A stretch of 64,000 nucleotides of DNA. Origin: Mesorhizobium comanense (GTDB lineage Bacteria > Pseudomonadota > Alphaproteobacteria > Rhizobiales > Rhizobiaceae). Location: the NCBI RefSeq assembly GCF_005503535.1, contig NZ_SCNN01000024.1:1-64000 (forward strand), written 5' to 3'. Of this stretch, positions 40,327 to 48,877 are shown one piece after another (the first letter of the stretch is position 1; the number at the start of each line of letters is the position of its first letter). Both the position numbers and the translations under genes were made by a program. The notes beneath the pieces were generated by a model that saw only the letters and a list, made by a program, of their open reading frames with translations, was not told where the DNA came from and searched no databases.

Positions 40327-40383
40327 TTTGTATTGATGCAATTTCGCCGGCAAGGCCGCTTCATGGGCTCCCCGGACGTTGCT

Positions 40384-40417
40384 CCAGACACCGACTGAGG
40401 CCAGACACCGACTGAGG
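40384..40417 (+). repeat. 17-bp tandem duplication at the permease ribosome binding site
   Basis: Two head-to-tail copies of CCAGACACCGACTGAGG. The second copy supplies the GAGG that lies about ten bases before the GTG start of the permease. Confidence 0.9.
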
Positions 40418-40427
40418 TTTGACGATT

Positions 40428-41537
40428 GTGACAGATGCACTGAACCCGGCCCGCTCGCCCGAGCCGAAACCCGTTTCGCGAAGCCTGACCCGGCTGATGC
40501 GGCGTCCCGAACTCGGTGCCCTGACGGGCACGATCCTGGTCTTCCTCGCCTTCGGCATCACCGCGGGCAGCAGCGGCCTGTTCAGCGCGGCCGGCATTGC
40601 AAATTTCCTTCAAGTCTCAGCCCAACTCGGCATCCTCGCCGCCGCGGTCGCGCTTTTGATGATCGGTGGCGAGTTCGACCTGTCGCTCGGTTCGATGATC
40701 GGCTTTGCCAGCGTCACCATCGGCCTCTGCGTCACCCAGTTCGGGCTTTCGATCCCGGTTACAGTGGTGATCACCTTCGTCGTCGCCATGGTCGTCGGTG
40801 CGCTCAACGGGTTCCTCGTCGTGCGCACCAGGCTGCCGTCCTTCATCGTGACGCTTGCCGGCCTGTTCATCCTGCGCGGCCTCACCCTTGCGGTCACCCG
40901 CACCATCACCGGCCGCACGCAGATCCCCTATATCACCGAGGGCCACGAGGGCAGTTTCGTCGTCTGGCTGTTCGGCGGCAAATTCGGCGGCCCGGTTTTC
41001 GCGTGGCTCGCCAGCCATGGCTGGATCGCGGCGCGTCCCGACGGCTCGCCGATGGTCCAGGGCCTGTCCATGTCCATCCTGTGGTGGATGGTGGTGACGG
41101 CGTTCGCGACCTGGCTTTTGATCAAGACGCGTTTCGGCAACTGGGTGTTCGCCGTCGGCGGCGACGACCGTGCCGCCCGCAACGTCGGCGTGCCCGTGGA
41201 CCGCGTGAAAATCCTGCTCTTCATCGGCACCGCGCTTTCGGCCACCCTCTTTGCCGTCATCCAGGTGCTGGAATCCGGTTCCGCCGACACGCTGCGCGGC
41301 ACGCAGAAGGAATTCCAGGCCATCATCGCCGCGGTGATCGGCGGCTGCCTGCTGACCGGAGGCTATGGCTCGGCGATCGGCGCCATGTTCGGCGCGCTGA
41401 TCTTCGGCACGGTGGAAATGGGCATCTTCTACACAGGCATCGACACGGACTGGTTCCAGGTCTTCCTCGGCTCGATGCTTCTGATCGCGGTGCTGGTCAA
41501 CAATTACGTGCGCCGCAAGGCGACGGAGGCACGCTGA
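40428..41537 (+). CDS. Sugar ABC transporter permease (BPD_transp_2 / RbsC-FrcC class)
   Basis: Inner-membrane channel of the importer. About 369 residues with roughly ten membrane helices and the family motif region GGYGSAIGAMFGALIFGTVE near the C-terminus. A long loop of about 60 residues (TGRTQIPYITEGHEGSF... to SPMVQG) between two helices resembles FrcC/XylH-type permeases. I prefer GTG at 40428, spaced about ten bases from GAGG; TTG at 40419 also opens the frame. The stop overlaps the ATPase start (TGATG). Confidence 0.92.
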   Translation: MTDALNPARSPEPKPVSRSLTRLMRRPELGALTGTILVFLAFGITAGSSGLFSAAGIANFLQVSAQLGILAAAVALLMIGGEFDLSLGSMIGFASVTIGLCVTQFGLSIPVTVVITFVVAMVVGALNGFLVVRTRLPSFIVTLAGLFILRGLTLAVTRTITGRTQIPYITEGHEGSFVVWLFGGKFGGPVFAWLASHGWIAARPDGSPMVQGLSMSILWWMVVTAFATWLLIKTRFGNWVFAVGGDDRAARNVGVPVDRVKILLFIGTALSATLFAVIQVLESGSADTLRGTQKEFQAIIAAVIGGCLLTGGYGSAIGAMFGALIFGTVEMGIFYTGIDTDWFQVFLGSMLLIAVLVNNYVRRKATEAR

Positions 41538-42346
41538 TGGCTGAACCGCTGATTGAACTTCGCAACGTCACCCGCCGCTTCGGTTCGGTTACGGCGATCC
41601 GCGACATGTCCTTTGCCGCACATGCCGGCGAGGTGCATTGCCTGCTCGGCGATAACGGCGCCGGCAAGTCTACGCTGATCAAGACACTGTCGGGCGTGCA
41701 CACGCCAAGCGAAGGCCAGATGTATGTCGATGGCAGGCCGGTGACCTTCACATCACCGCGCCAGGCGCTCGATGCCGGCATCGCCACCGTCTTCCAGGAT
41801 CTGTCGATGATCCCGCTGATGAGCATCACCCGCAATTTCTTCCTGGGCCGGGAGCCGTTGAAGGGCGCGTGGATCACCAGGCGCATCGACATGAGACGCG
41901 CCGACGTCATCGTCTATGAGGAGCTTGGCAAGATCGGCATCAATGTGCGCGACCCGCAGCAGGCGGTGGGTACGCTTTCGGGGGGCGAACGCCAGTGCGT
42001 TGCGATCGCGCGCGCGGTCTACCATGGCGCGCGCGTCCTGATCCTCGACGAGCCAACCTCGGCGCTCGGCGTGCACCAGGCCTCCATCGTGCTGCGCTAT
42101 GTGGCCCAGGCGCGCCAACGCGGGCTCGCCGTCATCTTCATCACCCACAACATCCACCACGCCTATCCGATCGGCGACGTCTTCACCATGTTGAACCGGG
42201 GTTGCTCGCTCGGCACTTTCCGCAAGGGCGAGATCACCGAGAAGGAGGTGCTGGACATGATGGCCGGCGGCCGCGAGATCCGCGAATTGCAGCAGGAACT
42301 GGAGCGCTTCGGCAAATCCGGATCCGAAGTGGAAGCGGTTTCCTGA
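41537..42346 (+). CDS. Sugar ABC transporter ATP-binding protein, single domain (FrcA class)
   Basis: Cytoplasmic ATPase of the importer. 269 residues with Walker A LLGDNGAGKSTLIKTLSG, signature LSGGERQCVAIARAV, Walker B VLILDEPTSALG and H-loop VIFITHNIHH. It has one nucleotide-binding domain, unlike the two-domain RbsA/AraG proteins of about 500 residues, so it resembles the FrcA subfamily and must dimerise. The start is coupled to the permease stop (TGATG). A longer open frame that begins at 40379 reads through the permease out of frame and is not used. Confidence 0.93.
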   Translation: MAEPLIELRNVTRRFGSVTAIRDMSFAAHAGEVHCLLGDNGAGKSTLIKTLSGVHTPSEGQMYVDGRPVTFTSPRQALDAGIATVFQDLSMIPLMSITRNFFLGREPLKGAWITRRIDMRRADVIVYEELGKIGINVRDPQQAVGTLSGGERQCVAIARAVYHGARVLILDEPTSALGVHQASIVLRYVAQARQRGLAVIFITHNIHHAYPIGDVFTMLNRGCSLGTFRKGEITEKEVLDMMAGGREIRELQQELERFGKSGSEVEAVS

Positions 42347-42366
42347 AGGACTGAAAAGAGAGAAAA

Positions 42367-43359
42367 ATGATCGACGCCGCATTGTTCGGCGCCGGGCTGA
42401 TCGGCTCGGTGCATGCGAAAAATCTCGCCCGCCATCCGGGCGTACGCCTTCGCTATATCGTCGATCCGCGCCGCGACACGGCCGAGCGAATGGCCGCGGA
42501 GACGGGCGCGGAGATCGCCGACACCGCGACCGTGATGAACGATCCGGCGATCAGGGCGGTGGTGATTGCCTCGGCAACCCGCACCCACGCCGATCTGATC
42601 ATCGAGGCCGCCGCGAAGGGCAAGGCGATCTTCTGCGAAAAGCCGATCGACCTCGACCTTGCCCGCACCGATCAATGCCTGGCGGCGGTCGAAAAGGCCG
42701 GCGTGCCGCTGCAGATCGGGTTCAACCGGCGCTTCGATCCATCCTTCGCCGCCGTGCGTAAAAGGATCGATGCCGGCGAGATCGGCGCGGTCGAGCAGGT
42801 CATCATCACCAGCCGCGATCCCGAGCCGGAAAGCGAGGAGGCTCTGGCAAGCGGCGGCGGCGTCTTCCGCGAGATGACCATCCACGATTTCGACATGGCG
42901 CGCTTCTTGTTGGGCGAAGAACCCGTCGAACTCTTCGCCACGGGCTCGTCGCTGGTATTGCCCTATTATGAAAAGCTGGGCGACTACGACACGGCGATGT
43001 TCATCTTGCGCACCGCCTCGGGCCGGCAGTGCCACATCAACAACAGCGTGCGCGCCGTCTACGGCTACGATCAGCGTATCGAGGTGCATGGTTCCAAGGG
43101 GATGCTGCAGGCCAGCAACCGAACCCCGACCTCGGTCAGTTTCAGCGGCGAGACCGGGATATCGGCCGACCGGCCGCTCTATTTCTTCGTCGAGCGCTAT
43201 GCCGAATCCTACCAGGCCGAGCTCGACCATTTCATTCAATCGGTCGCCAGCGGGCGTACGCCTGCGGTCGGAGCCGCCGACGGGCGCAAGGCGATGATCC
43301 TGTGCGAGGCGGCCCTCGCCTCAGTGAAGTCCGGCCGCTTCGAGCCGGTGAGGATCTGA
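42367..43359 (+). CDS. Inositol 2-dehydrogenase / MocA-like Gfo-Idh oxidoreductase
   Basis: NAD(P)-dependent oxidoreductase that probably oxidises myo- or scyllo-inositol or a derivative to the keto form, which the IolE/MocC-like protein could use. 330 residues: Rossmann start ALFGAGLIGSVHAKNLARHP, the catalytic FCEKPIDLDLARTD (Lys of the EKP motif), GFNRRFDPSFAAVRKRID and EMTIHDFDMARFLLGEEP with the His/Asp pair. Twenty bases behind the ATPase gene. It is either IolG itself or a rhizopine-type MocA; sequence inspection cannot separate these. Confidence 0.88.
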   Translation: MIDAALFGAGLIGSVHAKNLARHPGVRLRYIVDPRRDTAERMAAETGAEIADTATVMNDPAIRAVVIASATRTHADLIIEAAAKGKAIFCEKPIDLDLARTDQCLAAVEKAGVPLQIGFNRRFDPSFAAVRKRIDAGEIGAVEQVIITSRDPEPESEEALASGGGVFREMTIHDFDMARFLLGEEPVELFATGSSLVLPYYEKLGDYDTAMFILRTASGRQCHINNSVRAVYGYDQRIEVHGSKGMLQASNRTPTSVSFSGETGISADRPLYFFVERYAESYQAELDHFIQSVASGRTPAVGAADGRKAMILCEAALASVKSGRFEPVRI

Positions 43360-43370
43360 GCGCGTTTGCC

Positions 43371-43688
43371 ATGACGAGCCCTGACCTGCCCTCGTTGCAG
43401 CCATCGGTTCGCCGTGCGCTCCCGACGCCGCTCAAACGGCCGTCGCCGCCGCCGGCACTTGTCGCCGCTCTCTCCCGCGAACCGAAGCTCGTCGCCAAAT
43501 ATCCGGAGCTTGGCGCCTTCCTGAGGCATCGCTGGGCCGACGCCGCATTCATGACGGCGGCCGGCATGGCCGCGGCCACGGGCCTGCCGGTCACCACCTT
43601 GCTTCGACTATTGTCACTGCTTGGCTATCCGCGCTTCCGCAGCTTTCGCGAAGCCGTGCGCGACCAGTTGAGAGGGCGCGTCCGGTAA
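43371..43688 (+). CDS. RpiR-type helix-turn-helix protein without SIS domain
   Basis: A 105-residue protein. After a Pro/Arg-rich tail (1-25), residues 27-100 match the N-terminal DNA-binding domain of RpiR/MurR regulators: EPKLVAKYPELGAFLRHRWA, AAFMTAAGMAAATGLPVTTL and LRLLSLLGYPRFRSFREAVR. Full-length RpiR proteins are about 280 residues and carry a sugar-isomerase effector domain; here the stop follows the HTH directly and nothing downstream resembles a SIS domain. It is either a truncated remnant or a stand-alone DNA-binding partner. Eleven bases behind the dehydrogenase gene. Confidence 0.72.
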   Translation: MTSPDLPSLQPSVRRALPTPLKRPSPPPALVAALSREPKLVAKYPELGAFLRHRWADAAFMTAAGMAAATGLPVTTLLRLLSLLGYPRFRSFREAVRDQLRGRVR

Positions 43689-43712
43689 GAACAGAAAGGC
43701 TCACGGCAGTGA

Positions 43713-44264
43713 TCAAGCGCTTTTAAGCCCCGCCGGCGCATCAAAAGTGTTCTTCACCCGGACCGATTTATAGACGTAGGCGACCCAGACACCCGCCAAT
43801 ACGAACGAAACTATCGGCGCCACCGCCGCGCCACCAGCCAGCACCTGGCTTGCCGGGACGTCAAGAACCATCGCGATCAACGCCGTGTCGAGGATGAAGA
43901 CCACGGGTATCGCGAGCCACTGGTAGAAGAACAGCCGCTTGAAACGGTGGCTGCGCCGTACCATCGCGATGAAGACAATCACCTGAAAGAGCATGAAGCC
44001 AATCAGCAGCACGAGTTCGCCATAGACAACCAGTGCGCCGTTCTGGACCGTCAGTATCTGCTGATAGCCCTCTATCGATCCCGCTATGATGCTGAGAATT
44101 CGCAGCGGAGCCAGCGCCTGGCCGATCGCCAGCAGCATCAGCCAGCCTCCGAACCCTACAGGCGCTGCTTCGGGTGAAGACCGTCTCGCCGAGCGTACGG
44201 TAAAAAACACCGGCACACCCACGATCAAAAGAACCACTGCCCAATGCCAGAATGAAAAATGCAC
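43713..44264 (-). CDS. DUF2569-like inner-membrane protein
   Basis: A 183-residue protein with about five membrane segments: an N-terminal helix (WHWAVVLLIVGVPVFFTV), then GFGGWLMLLAIGQALAPLRI, which resembles the GGWLxL signature of the DUF2569 family, and further helices at about 80-100, 115-135 and 145-165. The C-terminal tail is short and charged. Function unknown. It lies between unrelated operons, convergent with the RpiR-like gene. Confidence 0.7.
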   Translation of the reverse strand: MHFSFWHWAVVLLIVGVPVFFTVRSARRSSPEAAPVGFGGWLMLLAIGQALAPLRILSIIAGSIEGYQQILTVQNGALVVYGELVLLIGFMLFQVIVFIAMVRRSHRFKRLFFYQWLAIPVVFILDTALIAMVLDVPASQVLAGGAAVAPIVSFVLAGVWVAYVYKSVRVKNTFDAPAGLKSA

Positions 44265-44363
44265 TCTACCCCTCCCAAAAATGCATCCCCAGGTTGCATT
44301 ATTCAGGAACAGGCACGCGAACGCAAGCCCCGGTGAACGCGCGTCTTCAAACGATCCGAAATC

Positions 44364-44978
44364 TCACACCACGATCGCAGTCACGAGGATCCGGTTCTGC
44401 CGTCTTATCGCGGAGCGCAATTCCGGTATCCTGGCTTCGTCGCGCTTTACGAACTCGATGAACATCATGTTCATGTTGTTGAAGATCAGTTCGCCGAGCG
44501 CCTTGCCGTCGACATCCTGGCGGACCAGTCCGAGTGCCTGCAAGCGAGCGATGAGCGCGCTGATCTGCTCGGTCAGAGAACCGTCGAGAGCGGTGTAGGC
44601 CTGTCCGAAAGGACTGTCGGGCTGCTGCGTCGAGATCGCCATGGCCTGCCGCCACATCTCCTTGCTGAGATAGTGGAGCGAATGCTCGATATAGATGCCG
44701 ACCAGCGTGTCCAGCGCATCGCCGACATTGGCCGGCGGATTGTCTACGACGCCGCGCCCCGCATTCAGCACCTCGTTGACCTCCAGGGAGACGATAGCGC
44801 CGAGGATGTCGCCCTTGTTCTGGTAGTAATTGTAGATCGTGCCGATCGACACTTCGGCCTGCGCGGCGATCGCCTCGATCTTGGCGCCCTCATAGCCGGC
44901 CTCGCGGAAAAGCTCAGCCGCCGCCTCGATAATGCGGCGATGCCGGTCCGCCTTCTGTCTTTCGCGCAATCCACTCAT
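44364..44978 (-). CDS. TetR/AcrR-family regulator, divergent from the polyamine-type ABC operon
   Basis: A 204-residue repressor-type protein. The N-terminal HTH (about 10-55) has RRIIEAAAELFREAGYEGAK, IEAIAAQAEVSIGTIYNYY and KGDILGAIVS, the canonical TetR pattern. The C-terminal half is helical and ligand-binding, with no recognisable subfamily signature. It is divergent from the binding-protein gene at 45072, with an operator-like inverted repeat in the 93-base gap, so it probably represses both itself and the importer. Effector unknown. Confidence 0.9.
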   Translation of the reverse strand: MSGLRERQKADRHRRIIEAAAELFREAGYEGAKIEAIAAQAEVSIGTIYNYYQNKGDILGAIVSLEVNEVLNAGRGVVDNPPANVGDALDTLVGIYIEHSLHYLSKEMWRQAMAISTQQPDSPFGQAYTALDGSLTEQISALIARLQALGLVRQDVDGKALGELIFNNMNMMFIEFVKRDEARIPELRSAIRRQNRILVTAIVV

Positions 44979-45005
44979 ATCGGCCTCTTTGCCAGAAAAT
45001 CATAA

Positions 45006-45031
45006 TTGACTCAATTTTAGAATTGGTTCAA
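45006..45031. promoter_or_regulatory. TetR operator candidate overlapping the ABC promoter
   Basis: A 26-base imperfect palindrome, TTGACTCAATTTT / AGAATTGGTTCAA, matching at 10 of 13 positions in each arm. The TTGACT at 45006 could also be the -35 box for the ABC operon, so binding there would block transcription. Confidence 0.6.
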
Positions 45032-45071
45032 GTTTTCTCCAACAAGCCAGCAAGGCAAGGGAGAACACTCG

Positions 45072-46154
45072 ATGACCAGCAACATCCGCAATCCGCTTTC
45101 CACCCTGAAGTGCAATCTCGCGGCAGCTTGCGCGGCAGCCGCGCTGCTCATCGCGGCGAGCGGTGCTCAGGCCGCCGATCTCAACGCGCTGATCTGGTGC
45201 GATCACTCCGATCCGGCACTTCTGCAGCCCTTCGAGCAGGCCAACAACGTCAAGGTCAACGTCAAGGAATTCGAAGGCACCGGCGCCGGCCTGGCGATCG
45301 TCGAGCAGTCGCAGCCGGGCGACTGGGATGTGATGGTGATCGATTCCATCGACGTGCCGCGCGGCGTCGAAAAAGGCCTGTTCGAGCCGCTGCCGGAAGA
45401 CAAGCTCCCCTTCGGCGATCTCTTCCCGCAGGTGAAGATGGACAAGTCGACCATCGTCGACGGCAAGCGCTACGGCATCACCGAAAAGTTCGGTTACAAC
45501 ACCATCGGCTTCAACAAGACCAAGGTCGATCCGGCCGACATGCAGTCGCTGGCCTCGCTGACATCAGACAAATACAAGGGCAAGGTCGCGATCTACGACT
45601 ATTACCTCCCGGTCATCGGCATGGCGGCGCTGGCCATCGGCAAGAAGACGGCCGACCTCACCGAAGCCGATCTGCCCGCGCTGAAGGAAGAACTTCTGAA
45701 GATGAAGGCCAACGCCAAGCTGGTCGGCGAAGTCACCGCCAGCCAGACGGCGCTCGCCACCGGCGAGGTCGATGTACTGGTCGGCGGCGGCGAGTGGGTG
45801 ACGGCCGGCCTCGCCAAGGAAAACCCCGCGCTCGATTTCTCGATCCCGAAGGAAGGGGCCGTGCTGTGGTCGCAGTCGCTGGCCATGTTCAAGGATTCGA
45901 AGAATAAGGACATGGCGCTGAAATTCATCCAGTACATTCTGAGCCCGGAAGGCCAGGCGCGGCTCGCCACCTCGTCCTGCTACTGGGGCATGCCGTCCAA
46001 CACCAAGGCCGCGTTGACCGACGACCAGAAAAAGGTGCTGCGCTTCGACGAGCAGCCGGGCTTCCTGTCGCGCGCCCAGGCTTACCCGGCGCCGAATGCC
46101 GATCTCGACAAGAAGATGCAGGACATGTGGACCGAGATGCTGCAGGCCAAGTAG
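45072..46154 (+). CDS. Polyamine-type ABC transporter substrate-binding protein (PotD class)
   Basis: Periplasmic binding protein for a polyamine-like or amide compound. 360 residues: signal peptide about 1-36 (LAAACAAAALLIAASGAQAA), then the type 2 periplasmic-binding fold with LNALIWCDHSDPALLQPFEQ, DWDVMVIDSIDVPRGVEKGL, KRYGITEKFGYNTIGFNKTK, ALKFIQYILSPEGQARLA. GGGAGAACACTCG precedes the ATG. First gene of a five-gene operon with two permeases, an ATPase and a hydrolase. Confidence 0.92.
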   Translation: MTSNIRNPLSTLKCNLAAACAAAALLIAASGAQAADLNALIWCDHSDPALLQPFEQANNVKVNVKEFEGTGAGLAIVEQSQPGDWDVMVIDSIDVPRGVEKGLFEPLPEDKLPFGDLFPQVKMDKSTIVDGKRYGITEKFGYNTIGFNKTKVDPADMQSLASLTSDKYKGKVAIYDYYLPVIGMAALAIGKKTADLTEADLPALKEELLKMKANAKLVGEVTASQTALATGEVDVLVGGGEWVTAGLAKENPALDFSIPKEGAVLWSQSLAMFKDSKNKDMALKFIQYILSPEGQARLATSSCYWGMPSNTKAALTDDQKKVLRFDEQPGFLSRAQAYPAPNADLDKKMQDMWTEMLQAK

Positions 46155-46164
46155 GCAGCGGCAT

Positions 46165-47028
46165 ATGAACCCGGTTGCAAACAATGGCCCTGGCCGAGGG
46201 GCGGGCCGCGCCCTGCCCTGGGCCCTGGTCACGCCGGCGCTCGGCTGGACGCTGGCATTTTTCGTCCTGCCGTTCATCGCCATGGGGCTGTCGAGCCTCA
46301 CCGCGCATGAGGGCGGCGGCTTTGCCTTGTCCAACTACAGCCAGTTCTTCACCAACCCCTCCTACTTGCAGGCCATGGTGAACTCGCTTCAGGTGACCGC
46401 GATCGTCACTCTGGTTTCCGTTTTGCTCGCCTATCCCTTCGCCTGGATCCTGGCCGAGCAGGTGCCGGAGCGTTGGCAGCGGCTGGCGCTGATGCTGGCC
46501 GTGCTGCCGTTCTGGACATCCTATGTCGTGCGCTCCTATTCCTGGCTGCTGGTGCTGGCGCAGAACGGCGTCATCAATCGCGTGCTGACCGGCTCCGGGC
46601 TGATCAGCGAACCGCTGCAGCTCGCCAACACTCGGCTAGCCACCGTCACCGGCTTCGTGCATTTCTTCGTCATGCTGTTGACGCTGACCATCTTCGCCAA
46701 CCTCAAGCAGCTCAGTCCGAGTTACCGAAAGGCGGCCGCAGATCTCGGTGCCGGGCCGGTCCGCACCTTCCTGCATGTCGTGCTGCCCCTCACGCTTCCT
46801 GGCATCATGGTCGGCGCGTTCCTGACCTTCGTTCTGTGCATCGGCGACTACATCACGCCGCAGATTCTCGGCGGCAACAACGAGCTTCTGATGCCGCAGC
46901 TGGTGATGATGCAGATCGGCCGGCGTGGCGACTTTCCACTGGCTTCAGCGCTGTCCATCATCCTGATGGCGGTCGTGACCGTCGCCTATCTTGCCTGCGC
47001 GCGCTGGCTCAAGATCGAGCGGGCCTGA
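46165..47028 (+). CDS. ABC transporter permease (PotB class)
   Basis: First membrane subunit of the importer. 287 residues with six membrane helices (first at about 20-40, WALVTPALGWTLAFFVLPFI) and the EAA-loop region KAAADLGAGPVRTFLHVVLP that contacts the ATPase. It begins 10 bases behind the binding-protein stop. ATG 46165 gives the usual short cytoplasmic N-terminus; the frame open before it belongs to the preceding gene's sequence. Confidence 0.92.
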   Translation: MNPVANNGPGRGAGRALPWALVTPALGWTLAFFVLPFIAMGLSSLTAHEGGGFALSNYSQFFTNPSYLQAMVNSLQVTAIVTLVSVLLAYPFAWILAEQVPERWQRLALMLAVLPFWTSYVVRSYSWLLVLAQNGVINRVLTGSGLISEPLQLANTRLATVTGFVHFFVMLLTLTIFANLKQLSPSYRKAAADLGAGPVRTFLHVVLPLTLPGIMVGAFLTFVLCIGDYITPQILGGNNELLMPQLVMMQIGRRGDFPLASALSIILMAVVTVAYLACARWLKIERA

Positions 47029-47030
47029 CC

Positions 47031-47813
47031 ATGCACCGGGCTGTTCGCATCGTTTCGTGGCTCTACGCGCTTGCCGTCTATGCCTTCATCTTTCTTCCGG
47101 TGGTGGTGCTGGTGCTGTTCTCGCTCCAGTCGACCTCCTTCCCGATCCCTCCCTTCACCGGCCCGTCGTTACGCTGGTACGAAGCGGTGCTTTCGGACAC
47201 GCGGCTGACCTCGGCGCTTGTCAATTCCCTGCTGGTGGCGTCCATTTCATCGCTCGCCGCCGTCACGCTGGGCTTCCTGTCGGCCTGGGGCTTCGCCCGC
47301 TTCGTCCTGCCGGGCTCCGCCCTGTTGCGTGGCCTGATCACGCTGCCGCTGACGGTCAGCTACCTCATCATCGGCATGGGGTTGCTGGTGCTGTTCAACT
47401 GGGCCGGCGTGCCAAAATCGCTGCTGGCGGCCGGCATCGGCCATGTCGTGATCAACCTGCCGCTCTGCTTTGCCATCATCTACAGCCAGATGGGCGACCA
47501 CCAGGTCAACATCGAGCGTGCGGCTCGCGACCTCGGCGCGCCCGAGTGGAAGGTGCTGCTGCTCATCACCGTGCCGGTCATGGCCCCCGCTATCTTCGCC
47601 GGCTTTTTCCTGTCGATGACCTTCTCCTGGGATGAATTCGTGATCTCCTTCCTGCTGACCCGTTTCGAGACGACCTTGCCGGTGGAAATCTGGAACCTGC
47701 TGCGCTCGGGCCTCAATCCGAAAACCAACGCCGTCGGTTCGCTGGTCTTCGCCGTTTCCATCGTGCTGGTCGTACTGTTCGAACTGACGCTGCTCCGGAG
47801 AAAGCCGGCATGA
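47031..47813 (+). CDS. ABC transporter permease (PotC class)
   Basis: Second membrane subunit. 260 residues with six helices, beginning RIVSWLYALAVYAFIFLPVV, and the EAA loop ERAARDLGAPEWKVLLLITV, followed by MTFSWDEFVISFLLT, characteristic of PotC/YdcV permeases. It starts two bases after the PotB-type stop and overlaps the ATPase start by four bases (ATGA), so expression is coupled. Confidence 0.93.
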   Translation: MHRAVRIVSWLYALAVYAFIFLPVVVLVLFSLQSTSFPIPPFTGPSLRWYEAVLSDTRLTSALVNSLLVASISSLAAVTLGFLSAWGFARFVLPGSALLRGLITLPLTVSYLIIGMGLLVLFNWAGVPKSLLAAGIGHVVINLPLCFAIIYSQMGDHQVNIERAARDLGAPEWKVLLLITVPVMAPAIFAGFFLSMTFSWDEFVISFLLTRFETTLPVEIWNLLRSGLNPKTNAVGSLVFAVSIVLVVLFELTLLRRKPA

Positions 47814-48874
47814 GCACACCCCTCGTCGACATCCGCGACATCTCGCATCGTTTCGGCCAGCTGGCGGTGCTGAAAAACGTCTCGCTGCGCATCGAGCCCG
47901 GCAGCTACACCATCCTGCTCGGCCCCTCCGGCTCCGGCAAGACGACGCTGCTCTCCATTCTTGGCGGCTTCGTCAATCCGAGCGAAGGCAAGGTGTTGAT
48001 CAGGGGCGAGGACTGCACCTCGACGCCACCCGCCAGACGCCCGACGACCACCGTGTTCCAGGATTACGCCCTGTTTCCGCATATGAGCGTTGGCGCCAAT
48101 GTCGGTTTCGGCTTGCGCATGCAGGGCGTGGACGCGGCAACGCGCGCGGCAAAAGCCCGTGAGGCACTGGCGCTGGTTGGCCTTGCCTCGGCCTTCGACA
48201 AAAAGCCGCATCAGCTTTCCGGCGGCCAGCGCCAGCGTGTCGCGCTGGCGCGTGCCCTGGTGATCGAGCCAGCCGTGCTGCTGCTCGACGAGCCGCTCGG
48301 CGCGCTCGATCTCAAGCTGCGCCGGCAGATGCAGGATGAGTTGAAAGCGATCCAGAAACGCGTCGGCACCGCCTTCATCCATGTCACCCACGACCAGGAG
48401 GAAGCAATGGCGCTGGCCGACCACTGCGTGGTGATGAATGACGGCCGCATCGAGGACGAGGGCCCACCCGAGCGCGTCTATGCCCGCCCGGCGACGCGCT
48501 TCTCCGCCACCTTCATGGGCGAAAGCACGATCCTGGCCGGCAAGGTCAGCAACAATGACAATGGACGCATGACGATCGCAACCGGGACCGGCTCAATTTC
48601 GCTGCCGGGAACATCGCTCGTGGGAGCAGGCCTTGCGCTTGCCATCCGGCCCGAGCACCTCATCCTTGGTGAAGGCAAAAGCGATACCTCGCTTGGCACG
48701 GCCAAGGTGAGCGACGTCGTCTTCCAGGGCAGTTTCAAGCGCGTGCTTGCCACATCAGACCAGGATCCCGGCCTGCAGTTCATCGCCAAGGCGCCGGCTT
48801 CGGCCGTCATCCAGTCAGGCGACAAGATCGGCGTTTCATGCAACGCTGGCGACATCATCCAACTGGCCGGCTGA
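47810..48874 (+). CDS. ABC transporter ATP-binding protein (PotA class)
   Basis: ATPase of the importer. 354 residues: Walker A LLGPSGSGKTTLLSILGG (about 38), Q-loop TTVFQDYALFPHMSV, signature LSGGQRQRVALARAL, Walker B VLLLDEPLGALD, H-loop FIHVTHDQEEAMALAD, then a C-terminal TOBE domain (about 270-350: LALAIRPEHLILGEG). Length and TOBE are typical of the polyamine/opine CUT-like ATPases. Confidence 0.95.
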   Translation: MSTPLVDIRDISHRFGQLAVLKNVSLRIEPGSYTILLGPSGSGKTTLLSILGGFVNPSEGKVLIRGEDCTSTPPARRPTTTVFQDYALFPHMSVGANVGFGLRMQGVDAATRAAKAREALALVGLASAFDKKPHQLSGGQRQRVALARALVIEPAVLLLDEPLGALDLKLRRQMQDELKAIQKRVGTAFIHVTHDQEEAMALADHCVVMNDGRIEDEGPPERVYARPATRFSATFMGESTILAGKVSNNDNGRMTIATGTGSISLPGTSLVGAGLALAIRPEHLILGEGKSDTSLGTAKVSDVVFQGSFKRVLATSDQDPGLQFIAKAPASAVIQSGDKIGVSCNAGDIIQLAG

Positions 48875-48877
48875 GAT

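Noticed and set aside
40379..42346. A single 655-residue frame covering the permease and ATPase region
   Set aside because: The first 380 residues are the permease gene read out of frame; only the part from 41537 is the real ATPase.
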